Source: Aliikangiella sp. G2MR2-5 (GTDB lineage Bacteria > Pseudomonadota > Gammaproteobacteria > Enterobacterales > Kangiellaceae). From it: 64,000 bases of DNA. The notes under the pieces are model-generated. The model was not told where the DNA came from. It made no database searches and saw nothing but the letters and a program-made list of their open reading frames with translations. Every line of letters begins with the position of its first letter. Within the stretch, counting starts at the first letter, position 1. Where the stretch lies: contig NZ_JADPQF010000001.1 of the NCBI RefSeq assembly GCF_015687155.1, positions 558,001 to 622,000 of the forward strand. The letters are read 5' to 3'. A program made the translations under genes and the position numbers. This document shows, piece by piece, positions 29,170 to 40,100 of the stretch.

Positions 29170-32100
29170 TAATTAGAAAAACACTTTTAGATCTTGCTAA
29201 TAATAATGTATCTGTCGGTGTCAATGCGAATAATCTTGTGGTAACCGGAGCTTTAGAAACTGTCAGCTCTGAGACAAAACAATTTTTAGTGCAGAATAAG
29301 CAAGCAGTGATTGAGTACCTGAAGGGATTGGATTATAGCGATTCGATCACTCCAGTTGTTGACAGCTATAGTGATGCTATACCGCTTTCCTATTCGCAAC
29401 AAAGGCTTTGGTTGGTTGATGAATTAGGGCAGGATAATTCAATTTACAATATGCCATTTACATTAAAAGTTACTGGCGACTTCAATATCAGTGTTGCGGA
29501 AGAAGCAATACGTAAAATAATTGAAAGACATGCAATTCTTAGAACTGGATATGGCATAAATGAAGGTGTTCCATTTCAAAAAATTAATTCTGATTTCAAT
29601 TTCAGGGTAGGCTGTGTCGATCTTTCGACGTATGACAAGAAAGAGCAGGTAATCAGAGTAAATGAATTTATATCTGAAGATAATAAAGAGCCATTCCGAT
29701 TAGATGGAGGTCTAATGGTTAGAGCAAGCTATTTATTGCTTGATAAAAACTCAGATACCAAAGAAGGCATTCTCCAGTTTAATATGCATCACATTGCTTC
29801 TGATGCGTGGTCTATTGGCGTTTTGGTAAGAGAGTTTCTCGAGTTTTACCAGCAGCTGTTAGCAGGACAAAAAATTAAAGCTAAGCCGCTCAGTATTCAA
29901 TATGCAGACTATGCTATTTGGCAAAGAAAAGAGGTTGATAGTAATAGGCTTCAGAAACAGCAGGTCTATTGGGAGAATCAACTAGAAGATGTTCCTTTGA
30001 CTCACAACTTGCCTTTAGACTTTAATAGGCCGTCGGTAAAGAAACAAAAAGGAAAACTGGTTAGTTCCAAAATTCCTTTGCCCACATTAAAGCTGTTGAA
30101 TAAGTTGGCGAATGAATGTGATACAACTCTTTTTGTTGTATTGCATGCTGTTTTAGCGTTTGTTTTGACGAGATTTAGTGGCGAAAAAGAAATCGTAATT
30201 GGTACGTCTGTCGCAAACAGAAGGCTGCCTGAGTTAGAGGATTTAATAGGATTTTTTATAAATACGTTAGTGCTAAGAACAAGTTGTGATTTTACCGATT
30301 TTAAACGCTATCTCGCGCACGTGAAGGAAGTTAATTTTGACGCTCAGTCCAATCAAGATATACCTTTTGAAAAAATTCTTGATCTCTGCAAGATTCCTCG
30401 TGAAGCACAGCACACCCCATTATACCAAATTGTCTTTACAATGAATAATACCGAATCATTTGATATGCAATTTGAAAACACCCGATTTGAGTTGTATGGA
30501 GAAGGGTATAGTGTGGCTAAATTTGACCTGGAAGTAGGCGCCCAGGTGCATGATTCTGGAATTGAATTTAAGTTCTGGTATGACTGTTCTATATTTACTG
30601 AAGATTCTATCAGAAGTATTGCGAGTTGTTTTGAACATGTACTTCACGTCGTTGCCGAAAATTCTAATATTGAAATGGCCAAGATTAGTCTTGTTTCAAG
30701 TGAACAACAATGTCTGCTTACGGAGTCAATTATTTGCAGTGGTGCACAGAATGAAAAAGGGAACTTAGCGCATCAATTAGTTGAAAAGCAGGCAGAGAAA
30801 GTTCCTGACGCGATTGCTGTAAGACATTATGAGCGAACGATTACATACGGAGAACTTAATAAAGCCGCTAATCAGCTCGCTCAATTCTTAGTGGAAGAAG
30901 ACGTGCAAGTTGGTGATGTCATTGGTATTCCAACAAACCGTTCGATAGAAATGGTTATAGCAATGTTAGGCGCTCTAAAAGCTGGAGCAGCATATTTACC
31001 TATAGATACTTCATTGCCGAAAGAAAGGCTTAATTTTCAAATTGCTCATGCAGGTTTGGAAATGATTTTAGTATGGTCTGACCTAATCTCGGACTTGCCA
31101 ATCAAGGGTGTTGATTTTGTTGATCTGGATGAAATTACAAGTGGAGGATTTTCCGCATACAGCTCAGAAAACCCAAATATAGAAAGTCTTACATATGAAA
31201 ATCTAGCCTATATTTTGTATACTTCAGGTACTACAGGTAATCCAAAAGGTGTGGCTGTAGAGCACAGGAATTTTGTTCATTACTTACAACACTGTTTAAG
31301 TTCATATTTTGACCGCCATATAGCCGGAGCGATTGTTAGTACTCCAACTTCTTTTGATGCAACAGTTACGAGTTTGTTTTCGCCACTTACGGCTGGGAAA
31401 ACTGTAGTTCTATTGAGTGATTGTAGCGAAAAGCTTTTTTCAGAACTTAGCACTTATTTATTTGAGTCTGAACAAAACTGGTTATTTAAACTAACGCCTG
31501 CACATCTCAATACTCTTTTAAAGCTAGAGGACAAGCAAACTAGTGTTAGTGCTCAGCACGTTATCGTCATCGGTGGTGAGCAACTTACATACCAATGTCT
31601 AGAACCATGGGTTGTACAATGTTTGCCTGGTTCTTTATTTATCAATGAATACGGACCCACTGAAACAGTTGTAGGATGTACAACATATTCAATTAATAGC
31701 GATACCAACCTCAAGCCAAGATCACCAATACCTATTGGTAAACCGATTAATGCAACAAGACTTTATATACTCGATGACTATGGAAAACTCTTGCCAAGAG
31801 GTGCAAAAGGCGAACTATTTATCGGCGGAGGAGGCGTCGCAAGAGGTTATCTGAATTCACCGGATATGACGAGAGAGAGGTTTGTCGAGAGTCCATTTGT
31901 GGATGGAGATAGACTCTATCGCACTGGTGATTTGGTCAGATATTCTGAGGAAGGAGATTTGATTTTTTTAGGTCGGAAAGATCAGCAGGTAAAGTTTAAT
32001 GGTTACCGAATAGAACTTGAAGACATCTCAGCAAATATCTGCCGAAGTCCTTTTGTCAAAGAAGCTATCGCTGACGTGGATATTCTGGAGAATGGTAAGC

Positions 32101-35100
32101 AGCAACTGATAGTTTTTGTTTTGGTTGAGGGTTCTGTTTTCGCGTCGGACCATAGTTCGTTGATTGAAGAATTAAGGGGGATTGCAAAACAGAATCTTCC
32201 TTCTTATATGCTTCCCTCTAGCTACATCATTCTAGAATCATGGCCCTTGACCAGCCATGGAAAGATCAATCGTTCTGCGCTACCGCGAAATAATGTTACC
32301 TTGGTCGAACATAATGACAAAGAACCTGCAAATAAAATCGAATTTGAGCTATTGGAAATCTGGAAAGAATTGCTCCAGAACCACGAAGTTGGTGTTAACG
32401 ACAACTTTTTTTCGCTAGGTGGAGATTCAATTCTTGCAATACAAGTATCAGCGAGAGCTTCTCGAAAGAATATCAGGGTTTCCACAAAGCTGATATTTGA
32501 GTATCAAACGATAAGAACTCTTGCTAAACAAGTTGAAGGAAACAGCGAGACTAGAGCAAGTGCAATTAATAGTGAGGTGACTGGAAAGGTCGACCTGACT
32601 CCTATACAAAAGCTTTTCCTAAACAGTGGATATCCCAAAGATTGCTTAGTACAAAATGTATTATTGAATGTACCTCTGGAACTTGATGGAGATATTCTGG
32701 CTAAAATGGTGTATGAAATACTAGCCAGGCATGACGCGCTTCGTACAATGTTTAAATCCTGTCAGGGTGAAATTCAAGCTCTGGAAAACTATAGCGCAAA
32801 AGAGTTTGTATCTGAAATAGACGTTCAGAATCTGGATGAACAAACCCTGCAATCCATTTATTGCGAGCAGTTAAAGCATATTAAACCTGAATCTGGTTAC
32901 TTGACTCGATTTGTTCTAATCAAAAGTGGTCTGCAGAGAAGACTGCTTTGGTTAACTCATCATCTTGTGGTTGATGGAGTATCCTGGAGGATTTTAGTAG
33001 AAGATTTGGGGGTGATGTGGAGTCAATACGCTAACGGTGAAGCTTTTGATTTAGGACAAAAAACCAGTTCACTGAAAGATTGGGGCGCAGCGTTAAAAAA
33101 CTATGTTTGTAGCGATCGATTGCGCGAAGAGAGTAACTATTGGCAAACAAAAAATAAGCAGTTAGTAGAAAACTTTCCCTCTCCTTTAACAGCCGAAAAT
33201 CTACAATGGCAGACTCGTAGTTTTTCATTGTCCAGGGAAATTACTAAAAAGCTATTGTTAAGGGACAAAGAACATAATCAACTTTCTGATGATATGATTC
33301 TCCTTACAGCATTTTCGGTAGCTTTTGAACGAAGTGCAAAATACGACTCTATATCAATTTTCGTTGAAACTCATGGCAGAGAGGAGCTTGACTCATCAGT
33401 TGATTTAAGCCAAACCGTGGGTTGGTTTACCAGCCTGTATCCTATACACCTGGTGGTTAGTGATACGATTAGCGAGCGTTTGATTTCTGTTAAAGAACAG
33501 TTTAATACACCATGTGATAAAGGCTTAGGCTATAGCGTTTTATCTCAGCTTGAAAGTGATACGCCCGTCGATTTTATTAAGCCAGAAGTAATTTTTAACT
33601 ATCTTGGACAGTTTGAACTGTCTAAGGAACAAGGTATGGATATAGGTCTGGCAAAGGAAAGCGTTAATATTATATCTGATGAAGCTTTCTTTTTGGGAGA
33701 AAAATTAAGCATCAATGCCATGGTTGTAGATGGCAGAGTTCAATTTGGAATAAGCTTTGAGCAAAATGCAGTTGCTCCTTCACTGATTGAAGAAATAGTT
33801 GTTCAATTAGAAGCATGTCTTGCTGAAGTAATAGCTGTTACTAACAATGTCGAAGACTTTAAGCACCCGAGCGATTATCCCTTAGCGAGACTGACTATTG
33901 ATGAACTTGCGAAGCTTTCAACTGAATTCAAAGTTGACGATATTTATCGTGCCACTGGCGTTCAATCTGGTCTTCTTTATCATAGTGAGCTTTCTAAGGA
34001 AGCCTATGTTAATCAAATGCTATTGACTATAGACGATATACAAGAAGAAATTTTTAAGGAGGCATGGAATAAAATTATAGATAGGTATGATATTTTGCGA
34101 ACAGCCTTTGTACTAACTGAGGCAGGGTATCATCAAGTTGTAACAAGTCCTAATCTGGACTGGCAAGTTATTAATATTTCTGATTTGTCGCAAGACGAAC
34201 AGTATCGGTATATCGACCGTGCCAGGATAGATGATAGAGCTAAAGGATTTGATTTTAGAAATCCGCCCTTGATGCGTTTTAGATTATTCCGGTTGGCTGA
34301 GAATAGTTATCGATTGCTCTGGTCACATCATCATGTATTGTGGGATGGTTGGTGCAATTCGCTCATTTATAATGAAGTTATATCTATCTATCACGAGTTA
34401 CAGTCTCTCGAGCAATTGTCTATTCAGCCGAGAGCACAGTATAAGCAATACATAAGCTGGCTGGAACGTGCCAACAGCTCAAAGGCAATTGACTATTGGA
34501 CATCATATCTTTCAAAAATTGAGAATGTTTCTCACTTTCCACAACAAACTCTCGGAGATTTAGTTGGGGATGAAAAATTTGAATTGTCTTTAGGGAAAGT
34601 TCTAACAAGTAAACTAAATGAGTACGCCAAAGCGCATCACTGCACTTTAAGTGCTCTGGTGCACGCCGCATGGGCGTGTTTGTTGTCATACTATACGGGA
34701 GAGTCAAAGGTCTTGTTTGGTTCGGTTATCTCTGGTCGACCGACAGACTTGCCTGGAGTGGAGGATATTATTGGAGTATTTATTAATACAATTCCAGTTA
34801 TTGTTGAGCTTAATCAGGATGAACTTCTCGGCGACTTGGTCAACAACATCCAAAGCGACTTTAATAACTCAAACGAGTTTGGCTACCTCCCGTTAGCAGA
34901 GATACAAGCTTGTAGTAGCTTTCAGTCCCTTTTTGACTCAATTGTGGTTTTTGAGAATTTCTCCAGTCAAAAACAAAGCGGTGGACAAGGTAAGCATGGT
35001 CGTTCCCTTACTAAAGAAATGAGCAGTTTCGAAACCTCAAATTACCCTATCACTTTGGTTGTTTTTGGCAGTGAGGAACTAGCTTTTCGACTTCAAGTGA

Positions 35101-37115
35101 AGGAAAAACAATTTGAAAGGCGAATAATTGAAAACGTACTACATCATTTGCGCAATCTATTTGAAAGTATTGTAGAGCCTGGGCATCAAAAGCTAGATAA
35201 ATTAGTGATGCTCTCAGAACACGAAATTCATCTCTTGAGAAACGAATACAATAATACACAGAGAGATTATCAATTTGAGCAATGTTTGGAACAGCTGTTT
35301 GTTGAAAAAGTAAAAGACAATCCTGAGAATATTGCTTTGGTTGACGAGCAGGGAAGCTTGACGTACGCAGAGTTGTTTTGTGCTTGTTTCGAACTGTCTG
35401 AGCGACTAGCTTCATTAAATCTACATCATGAAGAGTTAGTTGCGATCAGATTGCCGAAAGGTAGATGGCAACTGATTGCAACATTAGGCGTTATGATGTC
35501 TGGCGTCGCTTACTTACCACTTGAATTGTCGTGGCCTGATGAAAGATGTGAAAACATTGTAAAACGCGCTGGATGCAGGTTTGTTTTGGTACTGGATGAT
35601 TCACTGGCGCTTTCGTCTACTCAGCCGGTTGTTTTGGATGTCACACGGGAAATTAATCAAAGTTACATTGATGAAGTGAAAAAATACAAGCCTATGCAGA
35701 GACCTGCAGATCTGGCATACGTTATCTTTACTTCAGGCTCTACAGGAACACCAAAAGGTGTCGCTATAGAACACCGATCTGCAGTTAATACAATTTTAGA
35801 TATTAACCAGGAGTATGGCGTTAGCCAACAAGATAAAGTGTTGGCTGTTTCCGCTCTAAGTTTTGACTTGTCGGTTTATGACCTTTTCGGATTACTCGCC
35901 GTGGGGGGAACCATAGTATTTCCTCATGACCGCTTGGCTAAGGACCCGTCTCACTGGTTGGATATGATTGAAAAACATCAGGTTACCATCTGGGATACCG
36001 TACCTGTATCGGCTGGACTATTGGTTGAACAACTAGAAATGTCACAGAGACAAAGTACCGCACCTTTACGTTGTGTGATGATGAGTGGTGACTGGATTAA
36101 TCCCGCATTACCCAAGCGTATTTGGAACGTATTTCCGGAGGCAAAAACTTATAGTCTGGGAGGCGCAACTGAAGGCTCTATTTGGTCCATTCATCATCCT
36201 ATCACATACGATACCAGTAGTCTTAAATCTGTTCCCTATGGAAAACCTCTGGGAAATCAGAAATTTTTCATTCTCAATGGCAATCAACAATTGTCACCTA
36301 TAGGTGTGGTTGGTGAGTTGTGTATTGGTGGGGAAGGCGTTGCTCGTTGTTATTACGGTGATGAAAGACTAAGTCAGGAAAGATTTATTTATCACGAAGA
36401 GCTACAGCAGAAACTTTATCGTACTGGAGATTTAGGACGTTACTTGAGCGATGGCAATATTGAGTTTATTGGACGAGTCGATCATCAAGTAAAAATAAAC
36501 GGATTTCGAATAGAGCTTGGTGAAATTGAGCAGCGGTTAAATGCATGCAAAGATGTTGAAAGTTGCTTGGTTCTGGCAAGAGAAAACTCGCATGGGACTA
36601 AATATTTGGTCGCTTTTGTCAAATTGGTAAACAATAAAGTGGAGGCAGAGTTCAAAAAACAGTTAAAGCAACTGTTACAAAACGAATTGCCAGACTACAT
36701 GGTACCTAATCACTATGTGTTCGTGGAACAATGGCCTCTCACAGCTAATGGTAAGGTTGATTTAAAAGCGCTACCCAAGTCTGAGGAATTTCTGACTTCA
36801 GATGAGTATCAGCCCGTCAAAGGAGAACTTGAATATGCACTGTTGAATATTTGGGCAGAACTTCTCGAGGTGGAAAAAGAAAGAATCAGCGCTATAGCGA
36901 ACTTTCTCGAAATTGGGGGGCATTCTCTACTAGCGGTGAGAATGGTCGCAAAAATTGAACAGCAGCTCGAAGTGAAAATAAGCTTACATGAGTTATACAG
37001 CTATAACTCGATTAGAACGATTGCGGGCTTGATTGATAAGAAAATGGCACTTCGCAAAATATCAGAAACAATTAGTGAAATGGATGAAGCAGAAATTGAG
37101 GAGTTTTCACTGTGA
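29157..37115 (+). CDS. NRPS C, two modules: dock-C-A-PCP-E-C-A-PCP
   Basis: A 2652-residue NRPS with an N-terminal TubC-type docking domain (residues ~1-58). Module 1 has a condensation domain (HHIASDA near 211), an adenylation domain with code DATKVGEVGK, which fits Asn, and a GGDS carrier (near 1088). An epimerase domain follows, with HHLVVDGVSWRIL, ETHGRE and TVGWFTSLYP, so the residue added should become D-Asn. Module 2 has a condensation domain of the kind that accepts D residues (HHHVLWDGWC near 1723), which fits the epimerase before it. Its adenylation domain has code DLYDMSLIWK, close to the Cys codes DLYNxSLIWK, and it ends with a GGHS carrier and an acidic tail (EMDEAEIEEFSL) that may dock onto NRPS D. 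The ATG lies inside the end of NRPS B. Confidence 0.96.
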   Translation: MDNLIIRKTLLDLANNNVSVGVNANNLVVTGALETVSSETKQFLVQNKQAVIEYLKGLDYSDSITPVVDSYSDAIPLSYSQQRLWLVDELGQDNSIYNMPFTLKVTGDFNISVAEEAIRKIIERHAILRTGYGINEGVPFQKINSDFNFRVGCVDLSTYDKKEQVIRVNEFISEDNKEPFRLDGGLMVRASYLLLDKNSDTKEGILQFNMHHIASDAWSIGVLVREFLEFYQQLLAGQKIKAKPLSIQYADYAIWQRKEVDSNRLQKQQVYWENQLEDVPLTHNLPLDFNRPSVKKQKGKLVSSKIPLPTLKLLNKLANECDTTLFVVLHAVLAFVLTRFSGEKEIVIGTSVANRRLPELEDLIGFFINTLVLRTSCDFTDFKRYLAHVKEVNFDAQSNQDIPFEKILDLCKIPREAQHTPLYQIVFTMNNTESFDMQFENTRFELYGEGYSVAKFDLEVGAQVHDSGIEFKFWYDCSIFTEDSIRSIASCFEHVLHVVAENSNIEMAKISLVSSEQQCLLTESIICSGAQNEKGNLAHQLVEKQAEKVPDAIAVRHYERTITYGELNKAANQLAQFLVEEDVQVGDVIGIPTNRSIEMVIAMLGALKAGAAYLPIDTSLPKERLNFQIAHAGLEMILVWSDLISDLPIKGVDFVDLDEITSGGFSAYSSENPNIESLTYENLAYILYTSGTTGNPKGVAVEHRNFVHYLQHCLSSYFDRHIAGAIVSTPTSFDATVTSLFSPLTAGKTVVLLSDCSEKLFSELSTYLFESEQNWLFKLTPAHLNTLLKLEDKQTSVSAQHVIVIGGEQLTYQCLEPWVVQCLPGSLFINEYGPTETVVGCTTYSINSDTNLKPRSPIPIGKPINATRLYILDDYGKLLPRGAKGELFIGGGGVARGYLNSPDMTRERFVESPFVDGDRLYRTGDLVRYSEEGDLIFLGRKDQQVKFNGYRIELEDISANICRSPFVKEAIADVDILENGKQQLIVFVLVEGSVFASDHSSLIEELRGIAKQNLPSYMLPSSYIILESWPLTSHGKINRSALPRNNVTLVEHNDKEPANKIEFELLEIWKELLQNHEVGVNDNFFSLGGDSILAIQVSARASRKNIRVSTKLIFEYQTIRTLAKQVEGNSETRASAINSEVTGKVDLTPIQKLFLNSGYPKDCLVQNVLLNVPLELDGDILAKMVYEILARHDALRTMFKSCQGEIQALENYSAKEFVSEIDVQNLDEQTLQSIYCEQLKHIKPESGYLTRFVLIKSGLQRRLLWLTHHLVVDGVSWRILVEDLGVMWSQYANGEAFDLGQKTSSLKDWGAALKNYVCSDRLREESNYWQTKNKQLVENFPSPLTAENLQWQTRSFSLSREITKKLLLRDKEHNQLSDDMILLTAFSVAFERSAKYDSISIFVETHGREELDSSVDLSQTVGWFTSLYPIHLVVSDTISERLISVKEQFNTPCDKGLGYSVLSQLESDTPVDFIKPEVIFNYLGQFELSKEQGMDIGLAKESVNIISDEAFFLGEKLSINAMVVDGRVQFGISFEQNAVAPSLIEEIVVQLEACLAEVIAVTNNVEDFKHPSDYPLARLTIDELAKLSTEFKVDDIYRATGVQSGLLYHSELSKEAYVNQMLLTIDDIQEEIFKEAWNKIIDRYDILRTAFVLTEAGYHQVVTSPNLDWQVINISDLSQDEQYRYIDRARIDDRAKGFDFRNPPLMRFRLFRLAENSYRLLWSHHHVLWDGWCNSLIYNEVISIYHELQSLEQLSIQPRAQYKQYISWLERANSSKAIDYWTSYLSKIENVSHFPQQTLGDLVGDEKFELSLGKVLTSKLNEYAKAHHCTLSALVHAAWACLLSYYTGESKVLFGSVISGRPTDLPGVEDIIGVFINTIPVIVELNQDELLGDLVNNIQSDFNNSNEFGYLPLAEIQACSSFQSLFDSIVVFENFSSQKQSGGQGKHGRSLTKEMSSFETSNYPITLVVFGSEELAFRLQVKEKQFERRIIENVLHHLRNLFESIVEPGHQKLDKLVMLSEHEIHLLRNEYNNTQRDYQFEQCLEQLFVEKVKDNPENIALVDEQGSLTYAELFCACFELSERLASLNLHHEELVAIRLPKGRWQLIATLGVMMSGVAYLPLELSWPDERCENIVKRAGCRFVLVLDDSLALSSTQPVVLDVTREINQSYIDEVKKYKPMQRPADLAYVIFTSGSTGTPKGVAIEHRSAVNTILDINQEYGVSQQDKVLAVSALSFDLSVYDLFGLLAVGGTIVFPHDRLAKDPSHWLDMIEKHQVTIWDTVPVSAGLLVEQLEMSQRQSTAPLRCVMMSGDWINPALPKRIWNVFPEAKTYSLGGATEGSIWSIHHPITYDTSSLKSVPYGKPLGNQKFFILNGNQQLSPIGVVGELCIGGEGVARCYYGDERLSQERFIYHEELQQKLYRTGDLGRYLSDGNIEFIGRVDHQVKINGFRIELGEIEQRLNACKDVESCLVLARENSHGTKYLVAFVKLVNNKVEAEFKKQLKQLLQNELPDYMVPNHYVFVEQWPLTANGKVDLKALPKSEEFLTSDEYQPVKGELEYALLNIWAELLEVEKERISAIANFLEIGGHSLLAVRMVAKIEQQLEVKISLHELYSYNSIRTIAGLIDKKMALRKISETISEMDEAEIEEFSL

Positions 37116-40100
37116 ATGAAGTAGAAAAAATCATAGAAGAATTAATTGAAAAAAATATTCACGTTAATGTTAGCGATGGGAAACTATCGATTAAAGCTCC
37201 TAAGGGTGTAATGAATGAAAGCTTAATGCAGCTTATCAGGACACATAAAGATGCTCTGGTAGCATTTCTCGAGTCCAGTTCGAGCGATGGGAGTACTCAG
37301 AAGATTAATGAAATCGTCCGTGTAGACAGAAGTACAGAAAAATACTACCCACTTTCGTTCGCACAACAACGTCTCTGGGTTATCGAAATGCTTTCGAAGA
37401 ACAATACCAATACAATGCCTGCGGCATTTCGCGTAAGAGGCGATTTTGATATTTCGCATGCGGAAAAGGCTATACACAGGATTATTAAACGACATGAGAT
37501 ATTAAGAACAATCTACATAGAGGAAGATGGACAACCTTTTCAGAAACTAAGAGATACCTTTGATTTTAGTCTCTTTGTTAATGATTTAAGTGATCTGCCA
37601 TGTGCTGAAAAAAATAAAGAACTTGAAAGACTAATTACTAAGAATGAACTTGTTTCCTATGATCTGAACAGGGATTTGATGCTCAAAGTAACATTTGTTG
37701 ACTTGGGGTGTGGGGCCGCTGAAAGGGAGGGTGTGCTGCTGTTCAATATGCACCATATAGCTTCAGATGGCTGGTCAATGAGTGTCTTAATGCAAGAGTT
37801 TGTTGCACAGTACAATGCCTGCATGCAGGGACAACAAGATCCTTATTCATCTCTAGATATTCAGTACATCGACTATGCAGTATGGCAAAGAAGTGAAGCA
37901 AATGAGAAAAAGCTTGCCAAGCAATTTGAGTATTGGAAAAAACAACTTTTAGATGTTCCTTTGGTTCACTCTCTACCTTTGTCTAATCCAAGAAAAGCCG
38001 GTAAAACTCAAGCTAACAGTACAATCGATTTCAGGCTGTCTGAGTGCTTGAGCGAACGATTGGGAATAATTGCAAAACAAAATGATGTTACTGTGTTTGT
38101 ACTATTTCATGCACTGTTTTCATTGCTACTCTCAAAGTTTAGTAATAGCGAAGATATTGTTGTGGGGACTCGGGTTGCCAATAGAACCCATGCTGATCTG
38201 GAAGCACTGATTGGCTTCTTTGTTAATACATTAGTTTTAAGAACAAACACCAACAGTCAGACATTTTTGGAGTATTTGTCTCATGTAAGAGAAGTCAATC
38301 TTTCGGCTCAAGATAATCAGGATTTCCAGTTTGAGCATTTACTCGAAAAATTAGAAGTTCCGAGAAATACAGATTTCGACCCACTAGTACAAATATTAAT
38401 TACCGCCAATAAATCAGAAGTTGCGGATCTGGATATAGATGGTCTGACATTCTCTCAAGACAGAGTGGTTGACGTATCTGGACAATTTGATTTGAAAATT
38501 AACGTGATGGAATCTGAGCAAGGTACAGAAATTAGTTGGGTATTTAATGAACATTTGTTCGATAAGAATTACATTGAGCTTCTTCAAGCAGGATTTATTG
38601 CACTAATTAACCAGGTCGCAGAAACTCCGAATATTGATTTGTCCAAAATTAGGCTGATGTCTGCACCTGAAGAGCAACAAATTATTAGCATTGGTTCTGG
38701 AGTTGAGACTAAATCTGAACATAGTGTGTCAATCTGTCAGTTAATCGAACTTTCAGCTTCAAAATGTCCGGACGCTACTGCTCTGGATTGCAATGGTAAA
38801 AGAGTTTCATATTCTGAATTACTAACTGCGGTAAACAAGTTCTCTGCCTTCTTACTAGATGAGGGGGTTGAATTTGGAGAAAAGGTCGGAATTTTATTAC
38901 CTCCCAATAATGAATTAATGATTGCCATTTTAGCGATACTTAAAATTGGTGGAGTGTATATCCCCATTCTACCCGAGCAGGGGGATAAGCGATTCCAATC
39001 AATAGTAGATGAGGCAGAAATTAACATAGTCATTACTAGTAGCAACATGGTCTCACAACTTTCGTTATCTGGTGTTGAAGTTTTATTAATGGACGATGTC
39101 GCGAATGATGATTCGTGGTTGAGCGAATTTACAAATGATGAAGTTAAGCATGTCTATGAACCAAATCAGTCAGCGTATGTGATCTATACGTCTGGCACTA
39201 CAGGGAAACCGAAGGGCGTAGAAATAAGTCATGATAGCTTATTAGACTACTGTGAATATGCCAATGCTAATTATTATAAGAGTGCAAATGGCTCTGTTGT
39301 TGTTACTTCACATGCCTTCGACATCACTGTCCCAAGCTTATTTCTACCACTGATAAATCAAGGAACAGTCTATTTGCCTGGAGAGGAAAACCCTCTTTCA
39401 TTTCTTGCTGAAAAATTAATTCGTAGTGAAATTCAGTCATTATTGCTACGACTCACTCCCATGCATGTTAAAGCTCTACTTGAGTTAATTGGCGATAGAA
39501 AAATTGTCGGGAGTCATATTTTTGTTGTTGGAGGAGAAAGCTTTCTAGCTGCCGATGCTAAGGCACTGCAAAGAATTTGTCCGAAAGCAACAATATACAA
39601 TCATTACGGCCCTACAGAGACTACAGTCGGGTGCGCAATCTACAATATATCCGATAATATTGAACTAATTGAACAATCTATTCCGATTGGACTCCCAATG
39701 GATAATCACTATCTTTTTGTGCTCGATGATAATATGAATCTAGTACCTGTCGGTACAAAAGGAGAGCTGTATATCGCTGGAGCCGGGTTAGCCAAGGGGT
39801 ATTTAAACAACATGGATGAGACGGGTAAAAGTTTCGTTTCATTATCTATCGGGAATAAGGAAACTCGCCGGTTATACAAAACGGGTGACATTGTTCGTTG
39901 GAATAAACGCAATGAGCTTGAGTTTATCGAACGCCGTGACAATCAGGTGAAAGTGTCTGGCCATAGAATTGAGTTAGAGGAAATTAGATGTAATCTTGCT
40001 AATTGCAACAAAGTCAAGTCTGCAGTGGTAACCCTTGTTGATGGGGGGGCGGAGCGGAAATATATAGCTGGTTTCATTGTAATGGAAGATCATGTCGACT

